From: Bombus terrestris
Lineage: Eukaryota > Arthropoda > Insecta > Hymenoptera > Apidae
Direction of reading: 5' to 3'
Assembly: GCF_910591885.1 (NCBI RefSeq)
Contig: NC_063285.1
Location: 9,643,395 to 9,707,394, forward strand
Length of the DNA stretch: 64,000 nucleotides
Both the position numbers and the translations under genes were made by a program. The notes below the pieces were generated by a model. That model saw only the letters and a list, made by a program, of their open reading frames with translations, ran no database searches and was not told the origin of the DNA. Positions 38,184 to 49,347 of this stretch are shown piece after piece; the first letter of the stretch is position 1, and every line of letters starts with the position of its first letter.

Positions 38184-38446
38184 CTAATGCTAGAAATACC
38201 ACAGCAGTCAAGATGACTGGTTCTACAATTTTATAAATGTGGCAACCCTCGTTTAGGTCGATCATGGTCGCAGATGGATTAATAATAGCAAAAATGTACC
38301 ACGTAACATGGAATTGCTTCTGTAAGAAAGTAATAAATCAATAAATATAAAAATATTCTATTATTACGTATTTTTTAAAGACCAGTGATTTTCACTGGTT
38401 GCGGTAGAAATAGCTTCCTGTTAACTGTCGGTAGTTCTAGTGTTAA
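38184..38446. mobile_element. piggyBac-like MITE (CRCTAGAACTACC family), copy 2
   Basis: The right end GGTAGTTCTAGTG is followed by TTAA (38443-38446). The left end reads TGCTAGAAATACCACAGC after CTAA. Internal palindromes CAGTCAAGATGACTGG and CCAGTGATTTTCACTGG lie near the two ends. Copy 1 is at 2994-3256 after the same array and linker. Confidence 0.65.
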
Positions 38447-40133
38447 GTGACTGCTGTGACCACTTTAAACGCAAAGAGCCTGAAGATACAAACGAAGAAA
38501 GCAAAACGAGTGTCCCCCTATTCATTCGCAGAGGAAATAATTTTTAAGGAAGTGCAACGTCTCGACTCTTTGCTCCAAAACCTATTTATAACACATCCTT
38601 GGAACTCGTAGCTTCTAATTGGATGCTCGAACGATATTCCTGATTTCTCAGCCACGAATGATTTAATGTCTCTCTGACATCTTATCCCGCGCCGGGGAAT
38701 CGAAGTTTTAATGACGGAAATACGTGATATTTCATGGGGATGAAACTTTGGGGCGGCGTATCGCATCTTATTTTCCTGGAATTTCGTTCAACTTCTTACT
38801 TGCTTAACGAGTTGCCCAGAAACTTTCTTCGGGTAACGAGATCCCCGCGAAACCGAGACCCTAGCGACACGTACCAAAGAACACTATAGCAAAAAAAAAA
38901 AGGGGGAGAGGAAAAAGAAAGAGAGAGCAGAGAAACGAAAGGAAGAAGAAACAAGTTTAGCCGAAAAAGATTAAAACGAGAGTATTTGGTTTTTACGGCG
39001 AAGCTGGCGAGTTTACGACGCGAATGAAACGCAATTTCAAAATATCTCGCATACCAGAACCTAATATTTAGTTTCCTATGGTAAAACGTGCAAACACTTT
39101 CTGCAAATTTCCCAGGAAACTCAAGCGATCGTTCGGATCAACCGCGTTTATCAGCAACAAAATTACAAAATCCGAATGCCACGCGAAATCCATTAACATT
39201 TTTCCATGGAATCGCCATTCCTGTCGAAGATCCATCGAATAATTTTTTTCAGCGGCCAGGACACTCTGCAAATCTTCTCTTTTGAAAATCTCTCCTCGTA
39301 TCCGCTGACATGTACATATTTCGTGAATGCTTTCGTTCGTCCTGTAAGAGGACGTTGCCAGGATTAACTCGATAATCCTGCGGATGTATGGAGGATACAA
39401 CGGGAAGGAGGCAGGGAATAAATCGACCCACTTCTTTACCTACACATTTTCCTTTTTTTCATCCCGTTGATCCATCGAGATTTATTAAACGAGCCAGATC
39501 GAAATCAATAGACTTTTATTCGGCCATTCACTTAAGCTGCTCAGGGTCGTTTGTTCCATTGCGCGCCCGGAGTGGCCGGAAGTAACACTACGAAACGAGG
39601 AACACGAACCTGCAAACCGACCACGTCGATCGACTTTTTTTTGTTTCGTTACTCGTTATTTCCTTAGTCGTGGAATTATCCGGATTATCGTCCTCCTCCT
39701 GACGATTACCGAGAAGTCGTTGGTTATTTAAAACGACTGGGAAGCCAGCTTTCCAAGAGCTTTATTATCCACGGGTTACAGCCGATGTCTTATTAGCGTG
39801 TAAGCTGCGCGTTTTACGAGCGTGTTAGCTGCTACTAACGAAGCGGCTGAATGTTTCAAGAGCCTGGGATTTTCTATAGCTTTCATGAAGTATCGCGTAT
39901 TGGTTTTGTTCGTGGAAATCGTTGCCGATTGCTGCAGGCTGACGCGAAAGTAAGCGGATTTCTTTTACGCGATATAAGCCGCCACCTCTTTACTTGCGAT
40001 TATTCTTGTTTTATGCGAATTAATTTACCGGTGGTTTTATTTCCGCTGAGTTATCGCATTAAAGGATTTCTAACGCTTATTAATCGCAGGATATAATTTA
40101 CGCGAAAGCGGTCGACCTATCGGTGCAATTGTG
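38447..40133. other. No recognisable gene; homopurine tract
   Basis: Positions 38889-38956 are almost pure purine on the plus strand (A runs, then GGGGGAGAGG and GAAAGAGAGAG). The 110-codon minus frame at 39068-39400 and others have no recognisable domain. Confidence 0.4.
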
Positions 40134-41842
40134 CCTTGGAAACTAAGTGATTGCGGATCTTGTCATAAGACGGCAATGGCAAAACCCGCAGTCACTTAGT
40201 TGCCAATCCAAGAATGTTCGCAAATTAAACAACTCGAAGCAAACAATTGTGAATAACCCATAAAAGTACAAAAATGTCCATCAAGGTTTAAAACGTTCAA
40301 CGACAAAAATTGAATAAAATTATAAATATATTGGGTTAGAAACAGAATTTTCCAAAATTAAACAACTCGAAGCAAACAATTGTGAATAACCCATAAAGGC
40401 ACAAAAATGTCCATCAAGGTTTAAAACGTTCAACGACAAAAATTGAATAAAATTATAAATATATTGGGTTAGAAACAGAATTTTCCAAAATTAAACAACT
40501 CGAAGCAAACAATTGTGAATAACCCATAAAGGTACAAAAATGTCCATCAAGGTTTAAAACGTTCAACGACAAAAATTGAATAAAATTATAAATATATTGG
40601 GTTAGAAACAGAATTTTCCAAAATTAAACAACTCGAAGCAAACAATTGTGAATAACCCATAAAGGTACAAAAATGTCCATCAAGGTTTAAAACGTTCAAC
40701 GACAAAAATGGAATAAAATTATAAATATATTGGGTTAGAAACAGAATTTTCCAAAGTTAAATAACTCGAAGCAAACAATTGTGAATAACCCATAAAGGTA
40801 CAAAAATGTCCATCAAGGTTTAAAACGTTCAACGACAAAAATGGAATAAAATTATAAATATATTGGGTTAGAAACAGAATTTTCCAAAATTAAACAACTC
40901 GAAGCAAACAATTGTGAATAACCCATAAAGGTACAAAAATGTCCATCAAGGTTTAAAACGTTCAACGACAAAAGTTGAATAAAATTATAAATATATTGGG
41001 TTAGAAACAGAATTTTCCAAAATTAAACAACTCGAAGCAAACAATTGTGAATAACCCATAAAGGTACAAAAATGTCCATCAAGGTTTAAAACGTTCAACG
41101 ACAAAAATTGAATAAAATTATAAATATATTGGGTTAAAGACAGAATTTTCCAAAATTAAACAACTCGAAGCAAACAATTGTGAATAACCCATAAAGGTAC
41201 AAAAATGTCCATCAAGGTTTAAAACGTTCAACGACAAAAATGGAATAAAATTATAAATATATTGGGTTAGAAACAGAATTTTCCAAAATTAAACAACTCG
41301 AAGCAAACAATTGTGAATAACCCATAAAGGTACAAAAATGTCCATCAAGGTTTAAAACGTTCAACGACAAAAATGGAATAAAATTATAAATATATTGGGT
41401 TAGAAACAGAATTTTCCAAAATTAAACAACTTGAAGCAAACAATTGTGAATAACCCATAAAGGTAAAAAAATGTCCATCAAGGTTTAAAACGTTCAACGA
41501 CAAAAATTGAATAAAATTATAAACATATTGGGTTAGAAACAGAATTTTCCAAAATTAAACAACTCGAAGCAAACAATTACCAAGCAAATGTCATAAAATG
41601 GTAATGGCAAAATTTGCAATCACTTAGTTGTCAACCCAATGTATTGTACAATTTTATTTTATTTTTGTCGTTGATCGTTTTAAATCTCAATGGATATTTT
41701 TGTACCTTTATGGGTCATTCACAACTGTTTGCTTCGAGTTGTTTAATTTTCGAACATTCTTGGATTGGCAACTAAATTACTGCGGCTTTTGCCATTACCG
41801 TCTTATGACAAAATCCGCAATCACTTAGTTGCCAAGCCAATA
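40134..41842. mobile_element. Composite foldback element: mariner hairpins around a 133-bp array
   Basis: A mariner hairpin at each outer edge (40136-40211 and 41760-41840) is followed inward by inverted matching sequence: CCAAGAATGTTCGCAAATTA on the left, TAATTTTCGAACATTCTTGG on the right, continuing into the array unit. The right inner part (about 41640-41755) is an inverted copy of the array unit. A partial mariner terminus at 41581-41640 separates it from the forward array. No transposase is encoded. Confidence 0.75.
40203..41580. repeat. 133-bp tandem array D, highly homogeneous
   Basis: AACTCGAAGCAAACAATTG recurs at 40231, 40364, 40497, 40630, 40763, 40896, 41029, 41162, 41295, 41428 and 41561 (one copy reads AACTTGAAGC), exactly 133 bp each time. 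Units differ by only a few substitutions and no visible length change, implying recent amplification or strong homogenisation. Confidence 0.95.
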
Positions 41843-43291
41843 GCAACGAGACAGATTTCTATCTGAAAAATTAAGAGAAAAAAGGAAGGAGATGGATAGC
41901 CGATAAGTAAGGAACTAAAATTAAGAAAAAGGAAAAATGAACGACTTGAAGTTCAACTTCTAAAAGGGAACTTGCCGTGAAACTTATTTAAAATCAAAGT
42001 TGAGGAAAGGTCGGGAAATATTGGTCGGAGTGGTGGAAAGTGGAATGGGTCGAATGTTGGAATAATAATTGGCGGGCTAACAAGTCGAAAATGAAACTTT
42101 AAAACCACTTGAAATATTTATCGAAATTCGCGTTTATCCGAGCGTTTAACCGCTGCATCATCGCGATCGAGCTTCCTTGTATCAAGCAACAGCGTTCCGC
42201 TATTTCCATCTGTTTCTTCTTGAGAATGCAGCAGCTTCCTCCTTAAAACAAGGCAGAGCGACAGTGAGAAAAGAAGAAACGAGATACCTGGAAGAGAGAC
42301 AGTGGACAAGAGAGACCATAGATACCCAGAGTTTATTCTGATCGGAAACTTTTTTCCTGCACGCACTGGAAGGCAAGAAAGAAGAAAAAAGCCGGAGAAT
42401 AAAAGCATGGAAAGGAGAGGAAAAGAGAGAGAAAGTAGGAACACGAGGACAGAAACACGACTTCCAAGATGAGAAAAGGTCTCCGTTCCTCCCGGGATCT
42501 CGTTACTCCCGTTCTCGAAGCTCTTCGAGAGATTACTCGGCTAATCCCGCGTGGACGACGACGGGGGACAACGAGGACATCGGAGATGAGATCGAACGAC
42601 ACTGTTAATGCCACTTTTATCGTCTGCCAGAGTCATCGGAATTTATTAAAATCTCTTCGTAAGTTGCTTCGTCCCTCGACCGAGCCGCGCTATTTCGCGC
42701 AATAAAAACGCTTCCTATCGCGATGGAAAGCGTGGCTTCCGGTTTGGTAAACGCGTTTTATAACGCGCTCTATCCCCGCAGCGGCGCGTGAATATTTTAG
42801 CGAGCCGCGATAACAGCGTCGTGCGTACGCGACTCAGAAGAGCGGAGATTTCTTCTGATTTAATTTTTTACGGTTCCGCCGGATTTTTACGCGGAGATGG
42901 TCCGCAGCTTCGACAGCACTTCGTGCATTGTAAAATTCTTCGACTTTTATCATCTTCCAGTTGTTCTATCGTTGTTTTCCAGTCTGACGCGCTTATGGGT
43001 CGATGGGTCGTTGCTTCTTCTTTTTAGGAAAATGTTACTCGCGCTGATTACACTTGGACCGGTTCCCTCGGCGATAGCACTCGCGACTCGCGAATTCGCA
43101 GCCGAAAAATTGAAACTGATGACTATTTTAAAAAACACCTGTATGTTTCCTGTAATTCCAAGTTCGTCATCTGTTTGGCAACTCGTCGATGAAGATGGAA
43201 CAGCAGGAAGATCGAACGATCCGAGGACACGTCCGAGAAGCAAACGTTACAATGTGGTGGGCGGCGAGACGTGTCGTTGGTTAAATTTGTG
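41843..43291. other. No recognisable gene
   Basis: Purine-biased sequence at about 42240-42470, then GC-richer sequence with overlapping frames of 78-137 codons on both strands. None has a recognisable domain. Confidence 0.4.
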
Positions 43292-43428
43292 GAGTGGTCA
43301 CCACTTCTAAGAAAACTCTACATCTGGTCTTTTTAGTTTTCTCAAGCATTGAAGCCATCGACAGCGTATAGACAATAGACTGGGACGAAGGCAGACCATG
43401 GACAGTAGACAGGCGACGATGGTGTCAC
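43292..43428. repeat. Element P, inverted copy
   Basis: Reverse complement of 33921-34051 with a modest number of substitutions. Ends immediately before the ATGG target duplication of LTR copy 2, so LTR copy 2 sits at or within the end of P. Confidence 0.75.
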
Positions 43429-43432
43429 GTAA

Positions 43433-44109
43433 ACTTGAGGGTTGGATGATAAAATAAAATAGCTGAGTCGTGACACAGCTATCAATTTTGCTTTTATTAA
43501 ACTTTATTATGAATTCAGCAATCACAATGGAATGCACACTGAATTAACACACATAAATCACAATTCACTGCAACAACTTTGTGTAAAACCTAGTTACACT
43601 GATACGTTAAGCACGCGACTGGTCTAAGGGTAGAAACCGGTAAAGATATGTTGACTATTCTAAGGATACAGAATAAGTGAAGCTTCACTGACGATACTGT
43701 GTCTGAGGAAAGCTAGGGCTGGGTGTGTCTAAGGACACGGGACCATCGGATTCGTTGATGACAATTTTGGTTAGGAAAGTGAGGGCAGTAGACACCGCTT
43801 CCGATTGGATAATAAGAAGGTTGCTGGACCAGGAAGGGTTTCAGCCGCCCTCGAGTGAAAGTTGCTAACGGAAGATACGAAACGTGAGGAAAGCCAACTT
43901 TCCCGTGTCAACCCGTGGCAAACAATAAATGTGAAGGAAACCTGAAACAAAAGACACTTGTTTGGTCTGAAGGACCTTAACTATGAAAATGCCAAGACCC
44001 ATGGTGGGTCCTTAAGACTATTGAGGATACGCACCAAGGATGTGCTGATATCTGGATGCCATCTTGCCCTCGGTGTGTGGCCTGGTCTCTGATGTGGATT
44101 GATGTTACA
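43433..44109. mobile_element. LTR-like repeat, copy 2, with 4-bp target duplication
   Basis: 677 bp bounded by TGTCACGTAAACTTGAGGG and GATTGATGTTACA. ATGG lies on both sides (43429-43432 and 44110-44113), the signature of an integrated solo LTR. Closely related to 33230-33916 and more distantly to 58001-58540. No gag, protease, reverse transcriptase or integrase frame is adjacent. Confidence 0.8.
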
Positions 44110-45029
44110 ATGGCTTCGGAGTTTTGGGTTATAGGGTAACACTGCCAGCGTCAGGATCTGGACCAGCTCAAATAATGTTCCTACTTGTAATTACACTTCT
44201 GTATTCAAATATATTTTCTACTTTACAATTTATCCTCTGTTCATACATCTAATAACCTCGATAAAATTAATAACCAGTCGAGTTAATTTCGTTAACTATA
44301 TTTACAGATATTTTAAAATGTTAAACGCAAACGTTGTTCGCTCGATGGTATTTGTTATAAGATTGCACGATACTGTGGTACCGATACTATTTGTTATGGT
44401 GATTTGCTAGACTAGTTTGTTATACTTATTCGCTCCATTGATGATCTCGATGACTCGATACTGATGTTCATTCGCGCCACTGTCCTCTGGAGAACATGGT
44501 CGTCTATTTATACTGGTCAAGGGAAGGTTGCAAAATTTTTGAACTTGTCTTCGGTTGTAAGTTCCACGCAGCAGCGAAATTGCTTTGCTTATTTCATTAT
44601 GTGCGTCGTGCAGTGTTAATCCTTTGTGGCAAAACAACACATGCCGCTACAGGCGAATCGCGTGCTAAAATCTGGTCGCGTAGCGAGTTCGATTCTCAGG
44701 ATACCAGCGTTCAAATGAAAACGTCAATTTCCAGTAGTTTAGCCATCTCCTTGTCATTGGCGCACCTCTCATTTGCACGCCCATTCATCCATCGCCATAT
44801 CTGACGCTTGTGCTGTGATCGACGATGAACGTTCTGGCCACGTCTTTATGACACCGCTACACGCGACGTGTGTATTTCCGCGAAAAAACCAGGTCATCCT
44901 GCTTTCAAGGATTCCGACTGTCACTCAACGTCCTACGCGATCGAAGCAACCCACTTGAAGACGTCAGAGCTATGTACAATTGTGAACAACTTCTGTGTTA
45001 TATTATTTTATTGAATTAGGTATGATCCA
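44110..45029. other. No recognisable gene
   Basis: Frames at 44407-44640 minus and 44496-44804 plus overlap each other and carry no recognisable domain. GAGTTCGATTCTC near 44686 resembles a tRNA T-loop, but no tRNA can be folded around it. Confidence 0.4.
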
Positions 45030-45146
45030 TGTCGTTCTATTTCTATTATTACGTCCCTGCATAATTCAATTAACTAATATAAAACAAAAGACATTGTGCG
45101 TTTATTATTTCCTTACAAAACGAAAGAAACTTTCCGGACGACCTAA
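45030..45146. mobile_element. Truncated TA-flanked MITE (TTAGGTYGTCC family)
   Basis: The right part ATAATTCAATTAACTAATAT through ACGAAAGAAACTTTCCGGAC to GACCTAA, followed by TA, matches the right half of the intact copy at 48476-48677. The left terminus is missing. The left boundary is approximate. Confidence 0.65.
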
Positions 45147-47109
45147 TATTTTGTCAACTGCTTTCTCCAACGTATACGTGGCATTTCGTTAGAGTTGCAG
45201 CTCACTTGGTCATTGTCTTGCACGGCTGCATCGACGGAGTTTAGCCGGCAGATTTACGGTAAAAGGGCCGCGGGGGTGGGACGATTGATCGTGAGAGTGC
45301 GCCAGGTGCGAAACTACATAGCACGAGCATCCCCTCCGGGCAACCACCACCCATCGCTGACTTCCTAATGAATGGTCGGCGATTAATACGGATTAGTCAC
45401 TGCGTGTGTATCGTTCGTTGCCGCGCATAAAGCGTCTTCAGACCGTTCGTTATGGGCCTGCACTTTGAGACGCGACGCGTGTTCCAGCTCACGACGCCTT
45501 CAAGACGGTAAACATCGAACGGATGGATGAACGCGCGAGCAGAACAGGAGCGGGGAGACGTCGCGTGTTTTATTTGAGGGAATTATGCGGCTGAGGGAAG
45601 TTTGCAAACTTGAACCATCGATGCTCGTGTCAGGATCAGCACACTGATAACCGTTGAAAGTGCATGAGTTAGGTGGAAGCACGAGAGAAGCCAACGCTAA
45701 TGTCACGTAAAGACACAAGAAATCAGGAAAATGATAGATCGCTGATGATCTCCTCGCGTCGCAGTTCGAACGTTTCGCAAATAAGCTGAGGAAATTGAAC
45801 TTTGTTTATGGCAAAAGAATTTATTATGCAAATCCAACAGACTGACGGTTCAAAGTGTTGCAACAGAATGGTCCCAAGTGCTCAGTTTGGAGGGTGCAAA
45901 CTGGTCAGGTCAGACCGGTCGTTTGTACCTCGAATGAATCAACGCTCAAGGTGGAGGAGGTTTAATATATCGAGTGTTAGAGTAATCCAGCACTGTGTTG
46001 AACTTGTTGTATAAATGTAACGTGTGAATAACCGCGTTTGGTTGCGATAGCAAGTGACAAAGCAAGTTTCTAGCACTTTTCTTAAACACAACAAGCGACC
46101 AAGAAGCAGTCGATGGGTCAGAGAGTTGGCAATTGTTTGCAAATCGGTTTGTCGAACCGCTGCCAGCGTAATTGCCTCCTCGCGTAAGGAAAATCGTGTG
46201 GAAAATGGACAAAAACACCTGGCTGGACCAGGAAGCTTAACAGACTGAACAACCTCTGCACGTTCCATGTACTGTTTTACAATTTTGTACGCGAATATGC
46301 CACCAGCTACGAATCTACGTTGTTCCAAGGTGAATAATCCGAGGGTCGTAACTACGTGGCGAGGGATGGGATTTGCAATTTTACAGAAAAGGGACGTAGA
46401 AGACTAAATCCTCTCAATGGGGACAACGTGCGTCACCTGGAAGGGACTGCAGATGAGAGATCAGCGTTCCAGGCGCAACCAAAGCGTTGTAAAGAATTTT
46501 GAGGGTCGTCAGATCCCTAAAGCTGGCGGATAATCTTGCAACAGGACCAAGAGCTCGCGAAGCTGACAACGTAACAGGCTAGTAACGATAAGGTGAATGC
46601 GAATACAACTTGAAGGTCGCTCACGATCACAATACCATGAGATTTCTGCACGAATAACATAGAATCATTTTACGAAATGTCTCATCGTGTTAAACGTAGC
46701 TGCTGCTTGATCTTAGTCCGATGATAATTTTTCAGATCGCGCGTAGCAATTAGGTCAGCGAGAAAAGTGTACTCGTTAACGGTGAAAATGTATATTAAAA
46801 TAAATAGCACGTTAAACGCGTGGCGAGAGCAATTTCAAGTAATTAATATTAAATTCAGCGGAGTTGATTATATCGGCGATTATCCTGCGCGTGGAAAAAC
46901 GCGTTAGCCAGCTTTCCCGGTGAATACGATGTAATTAATAAAGCTTTAGAATGCAGTACGTAGCTGCGCTTGTGCAACGTCGATGACGCAGACGATGCGG
47001 TTAACAGGTTATTTAATTTCAACTAATGTCACAGCCGGCTGCTATTGCCAAATAATTGCCGTTGAAAAATTAGTATTTTCCAAGCAAAGTGGTTTTATCT
47101 TTGTTATAT
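45147..47109. other. No recognisable gene
   Basis: GC-richer at 45200-45600. Frames up to 129 codons (45939-46328 minus) show no domain. Nothing else was recognised. Confidence 0.4.
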
Positions 47110-47942
47110 TTAACACGTTGACTGCCACGACACCCGTATTCGGGTGTCAGCAAGGTTTCTGGTCGGGCCACGTAACCCATATTCGGGTGTCGCTTATTTG
47201 ACTACTTGCGAAAGATCGTCGTAGCTATTTGAAAAGATATTCCATAATAACAAAACTGTTGAATTGTTATAAAAGTAATAGGAAAATGGTTTATTAAAAA
47301 ATTATTTAGAATGTAAAACTTTAAAGCATTCTATACATAGCTGAGGTAGGTCGGGACAATTTGGACAATGAGTTGTTGTTTTCTTCAAATTCTTTTGTGC
47401 CTTTGTTCGCTCCATTCGACGTCTTTTATTTGCATAACATAGTTTGCACGCGCGTCTGATGCTTCTTCCGGAATCATTTTTCCGAACGGCGATATTATGC
47501 CGACTCCGTCGAAGACGAGGATTTTTTGTACTTTCAGACAAGCCTAATAATTTTGCAACTAATAATTGTCTAAATATTCTAATAGTTATATTCTTCCCTG
47601 TTGCAATTTTGTAAACCGTCGAAGCGTTTACAACAGAAATTCCCAGAAGGCGTTGGATGCCAAGTTTTCTGTACCATTTGATTGCTTTTCTAATTGTGGT
47701 GGCATAAGAAACCATTTGGTCGGAATAATCTATACCACACTTTCCTTCGTTATATTCAACAACAGCCGGTGGTTTTAATGTTGCGAACGAACGAAACGAG
47801 AGATCATTGTTGAGACCACCGCATGAGCGACTCGCATTACTAAAATATCGATGGGAGCACCTAGCAGAGAACGCTTGGTACTGCTGCACGCGTGGCCTCA
47901 CGGATACTTCTTCGAAAACACGCGTGCCAGTCAACGTGTTAA
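47110..47942 (-). mobile_element. Internally deleted piggyBac element
   Basis: Bounded by TTAA at 47110-47113 and 47939-47942. Immediate inverted ends are CACGTTGACTGCCACG on the left and, reverse complemented, CACGTTGACTGGCACG on the right, 15 of 16 identical. A palindrome GACACCCGTATTCGGGTGTC and a second TATTCGGGTGTC lie near the left end, suggesting subterminal binding repeats. The interior holds only the 3' part of a minus-strand transposase gene. TTAA target, short TIRs and transposase signature together place it in piggyBac. Confidence 0.88.
47302..47934 (-). pseudogene. piggyBac transposase C-terminal remnant
   Basis: A 210-residue open frame. From about residue 54 it reads as a piggyBac transposase: KPPAVVEYN then CGIDYSDQM at about 66-74, matching the family's GVDxxDQ, whose two aspartates include a catalytic residue. 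RKAIKWYRKL and the helical stretch after it also fit the family. Residues 162-208 form a cysteine-rich zinc-binding region (CKLC, HCPNC, CIECFKVLH), the domain that in piggyBac binds the transposon end. The first two catalytic aspartates and the N-terminus are gone. Residues 1 to about 50 come from the terminal repeat and adjacent DNA, and the frame begins with TTG rather than ATG. Full-length relatives are usually over 500 residues. It cannot catalyse transposition; whether any DNA-binding product is made is unknown. Confidence 0.85.
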
Positions 47943-48475
47943 AGACATCTCTTAATGTCTACACGTGGCACAGAAAATGTAATGTTTCCTCGAGCACAGT
48001 AGATGCAGTAGAATTTCTAATGAAAAATTTGTAGTAATATTAGTAATGTTAGTAATATTAGTAATGTAGTAATATTAATGTTTATTCGTGTCGTGTTATA
48101 AAAATTAATTCACTACAGCTATTTCACTATTCCTTTGTGAATATCTTTCGCTCCATTAAATTCACTCGGATACCAAAATTCTCACTATATTGTTACCGTA
48201 AGGAAATCAAAATTGACATTTCTCTCATAGGCTACCGATCCGTGTGGTTCAGCGTTAATCCGTCTTCAATTATATTCCGTCATTTTCGAATCCAAGCAGC
48301 AACGAGAACGATGCAAACTCATGGGATTGAGAAGCATCTGCTATATTGCTGATACATTTAGACAGGTTTATCAGCTGCGGTAATTGCACTGAATACGAGT
48401 CTGGAACTGGTTACGCTAAATTATAGTCTGGTCGTAGGTCTTAGAAAATCTCTGCTTTCTTTTCATATCGATATA
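47943..48475. other. No recognisable gene
   Basis: AT-rich with small AGTAATATTAGTAATGT repeats at about 48030-48075. The short plus frames (71-75 codons) have no recognisable features. Confidence 0.4.
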
Positions 48476-48677
48476 TTAGGTTGTCCGGAAAGTTTCTTTC
48501 GTTTCGTAAGGTGATAATAGATGAACAGTAATTTCTATTTTATATTATTTTATATTATTTTATATTATTATTTCTATCATTATGTTCGCGTATAATTCAA
48601 TAAACCAATATAAAACAAAAAGCAGTGCGCGTCTGTTATTTCTGTATAAAACGAAAGAAACTTTTCGGACAACCTAA
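48476..48677. mobile_element. 202-bp TA-flanked MITE (Tc1/mariner-like)
   Basis: Inverted ends TTAGGTTGTCCGGAAAGTTT and AAACTTTTCGGACAACCTAA, extended by CTTTCGTTT/AAACGAAAG, with TA on both sides (48474-48475 and 48678-48679). The interior is AT-rich with TATATTATTT repeats and no frame. The TA target and TIR length suit Tc1/mariner. Confidence 0.85.
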
Positions 48678-49347
48678 TATCAGTTGGCGTGCCACGAAAT
48701 CCCATAAGACGTTGGCTTCTATCTCTCGACAGTGATCAAACGTTGATCCGATTATCAGGCAATTATTCGGGCCGGACGGGAGTACAAGATTTTGTCGAAG
48801 AGTTGCATTAATTAAAGGCGACGAGACGAGTGATGGTACGCGTGGAAATTATTCAATACCCGGAGAAGCGGCTTAATTAGTAGCAAAGCAGGCCATGTTA
48901 ATTACGCGATACTTACGTTCGCCGCTGGAAATTACGATGAAATCGAACGGTGGATTTAGGGAAGCGCGAGATGGCGCAGCAAATGAGCCCCAATGGAGCA
49001 AAACCGTGCTAAGCGACACACCAATCTGCCGGATATCACGTAATTATCGCGACTCGCGGATACACCAGCCCGGAACATCCGCCCTTTTATACTAATTACG
49101 TTACAGTAACTGGTGCACGTGTTACTTTCCACTTGGCAGACGTTCGACGAGACTCTCCTATCACCGCCTTGAAGCCACAATTTTTTAGCTTTCGCGAATT
49201 TTACGGTCAAATTTAAGGTAAAACGACAGATACTGGCTCTAGTCGAGAAAAGAAAATACAAAGTACGAGATGAAATACACAGTGTGCAATACACGCGACT
49301 AGTAACCGTCGAGATGTTAGTTGGCATCACTGCGAACAATAAACGTT
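48678..49347. other. No recognisable gene
   Basis: Frames at 48895-49095 plus and 48956-49351 minus overlap and have no domain-like features. Confidence 0.4.

Noticed and set aside
39068..39400. 110-codon minus-strand frame as a gene
   Set aside because: No recognisable domain, overlaps plus-strand frames and lacks splice or promoter support.
33230..44109. One full-length 10.9-kb LTR retrotransposon
   Set aside because: No gag, protease, reverse transcriptase or integrase frame lies between the LTRs. The interior is satellites and MITEs, and copy 2 has its own ATGG duplication.
44640..44710. tRNA gene suggested by GAGTTCGATTCTC
   Set aside because: No acceptor stem, D arm or anticodon arm can be paired around it.
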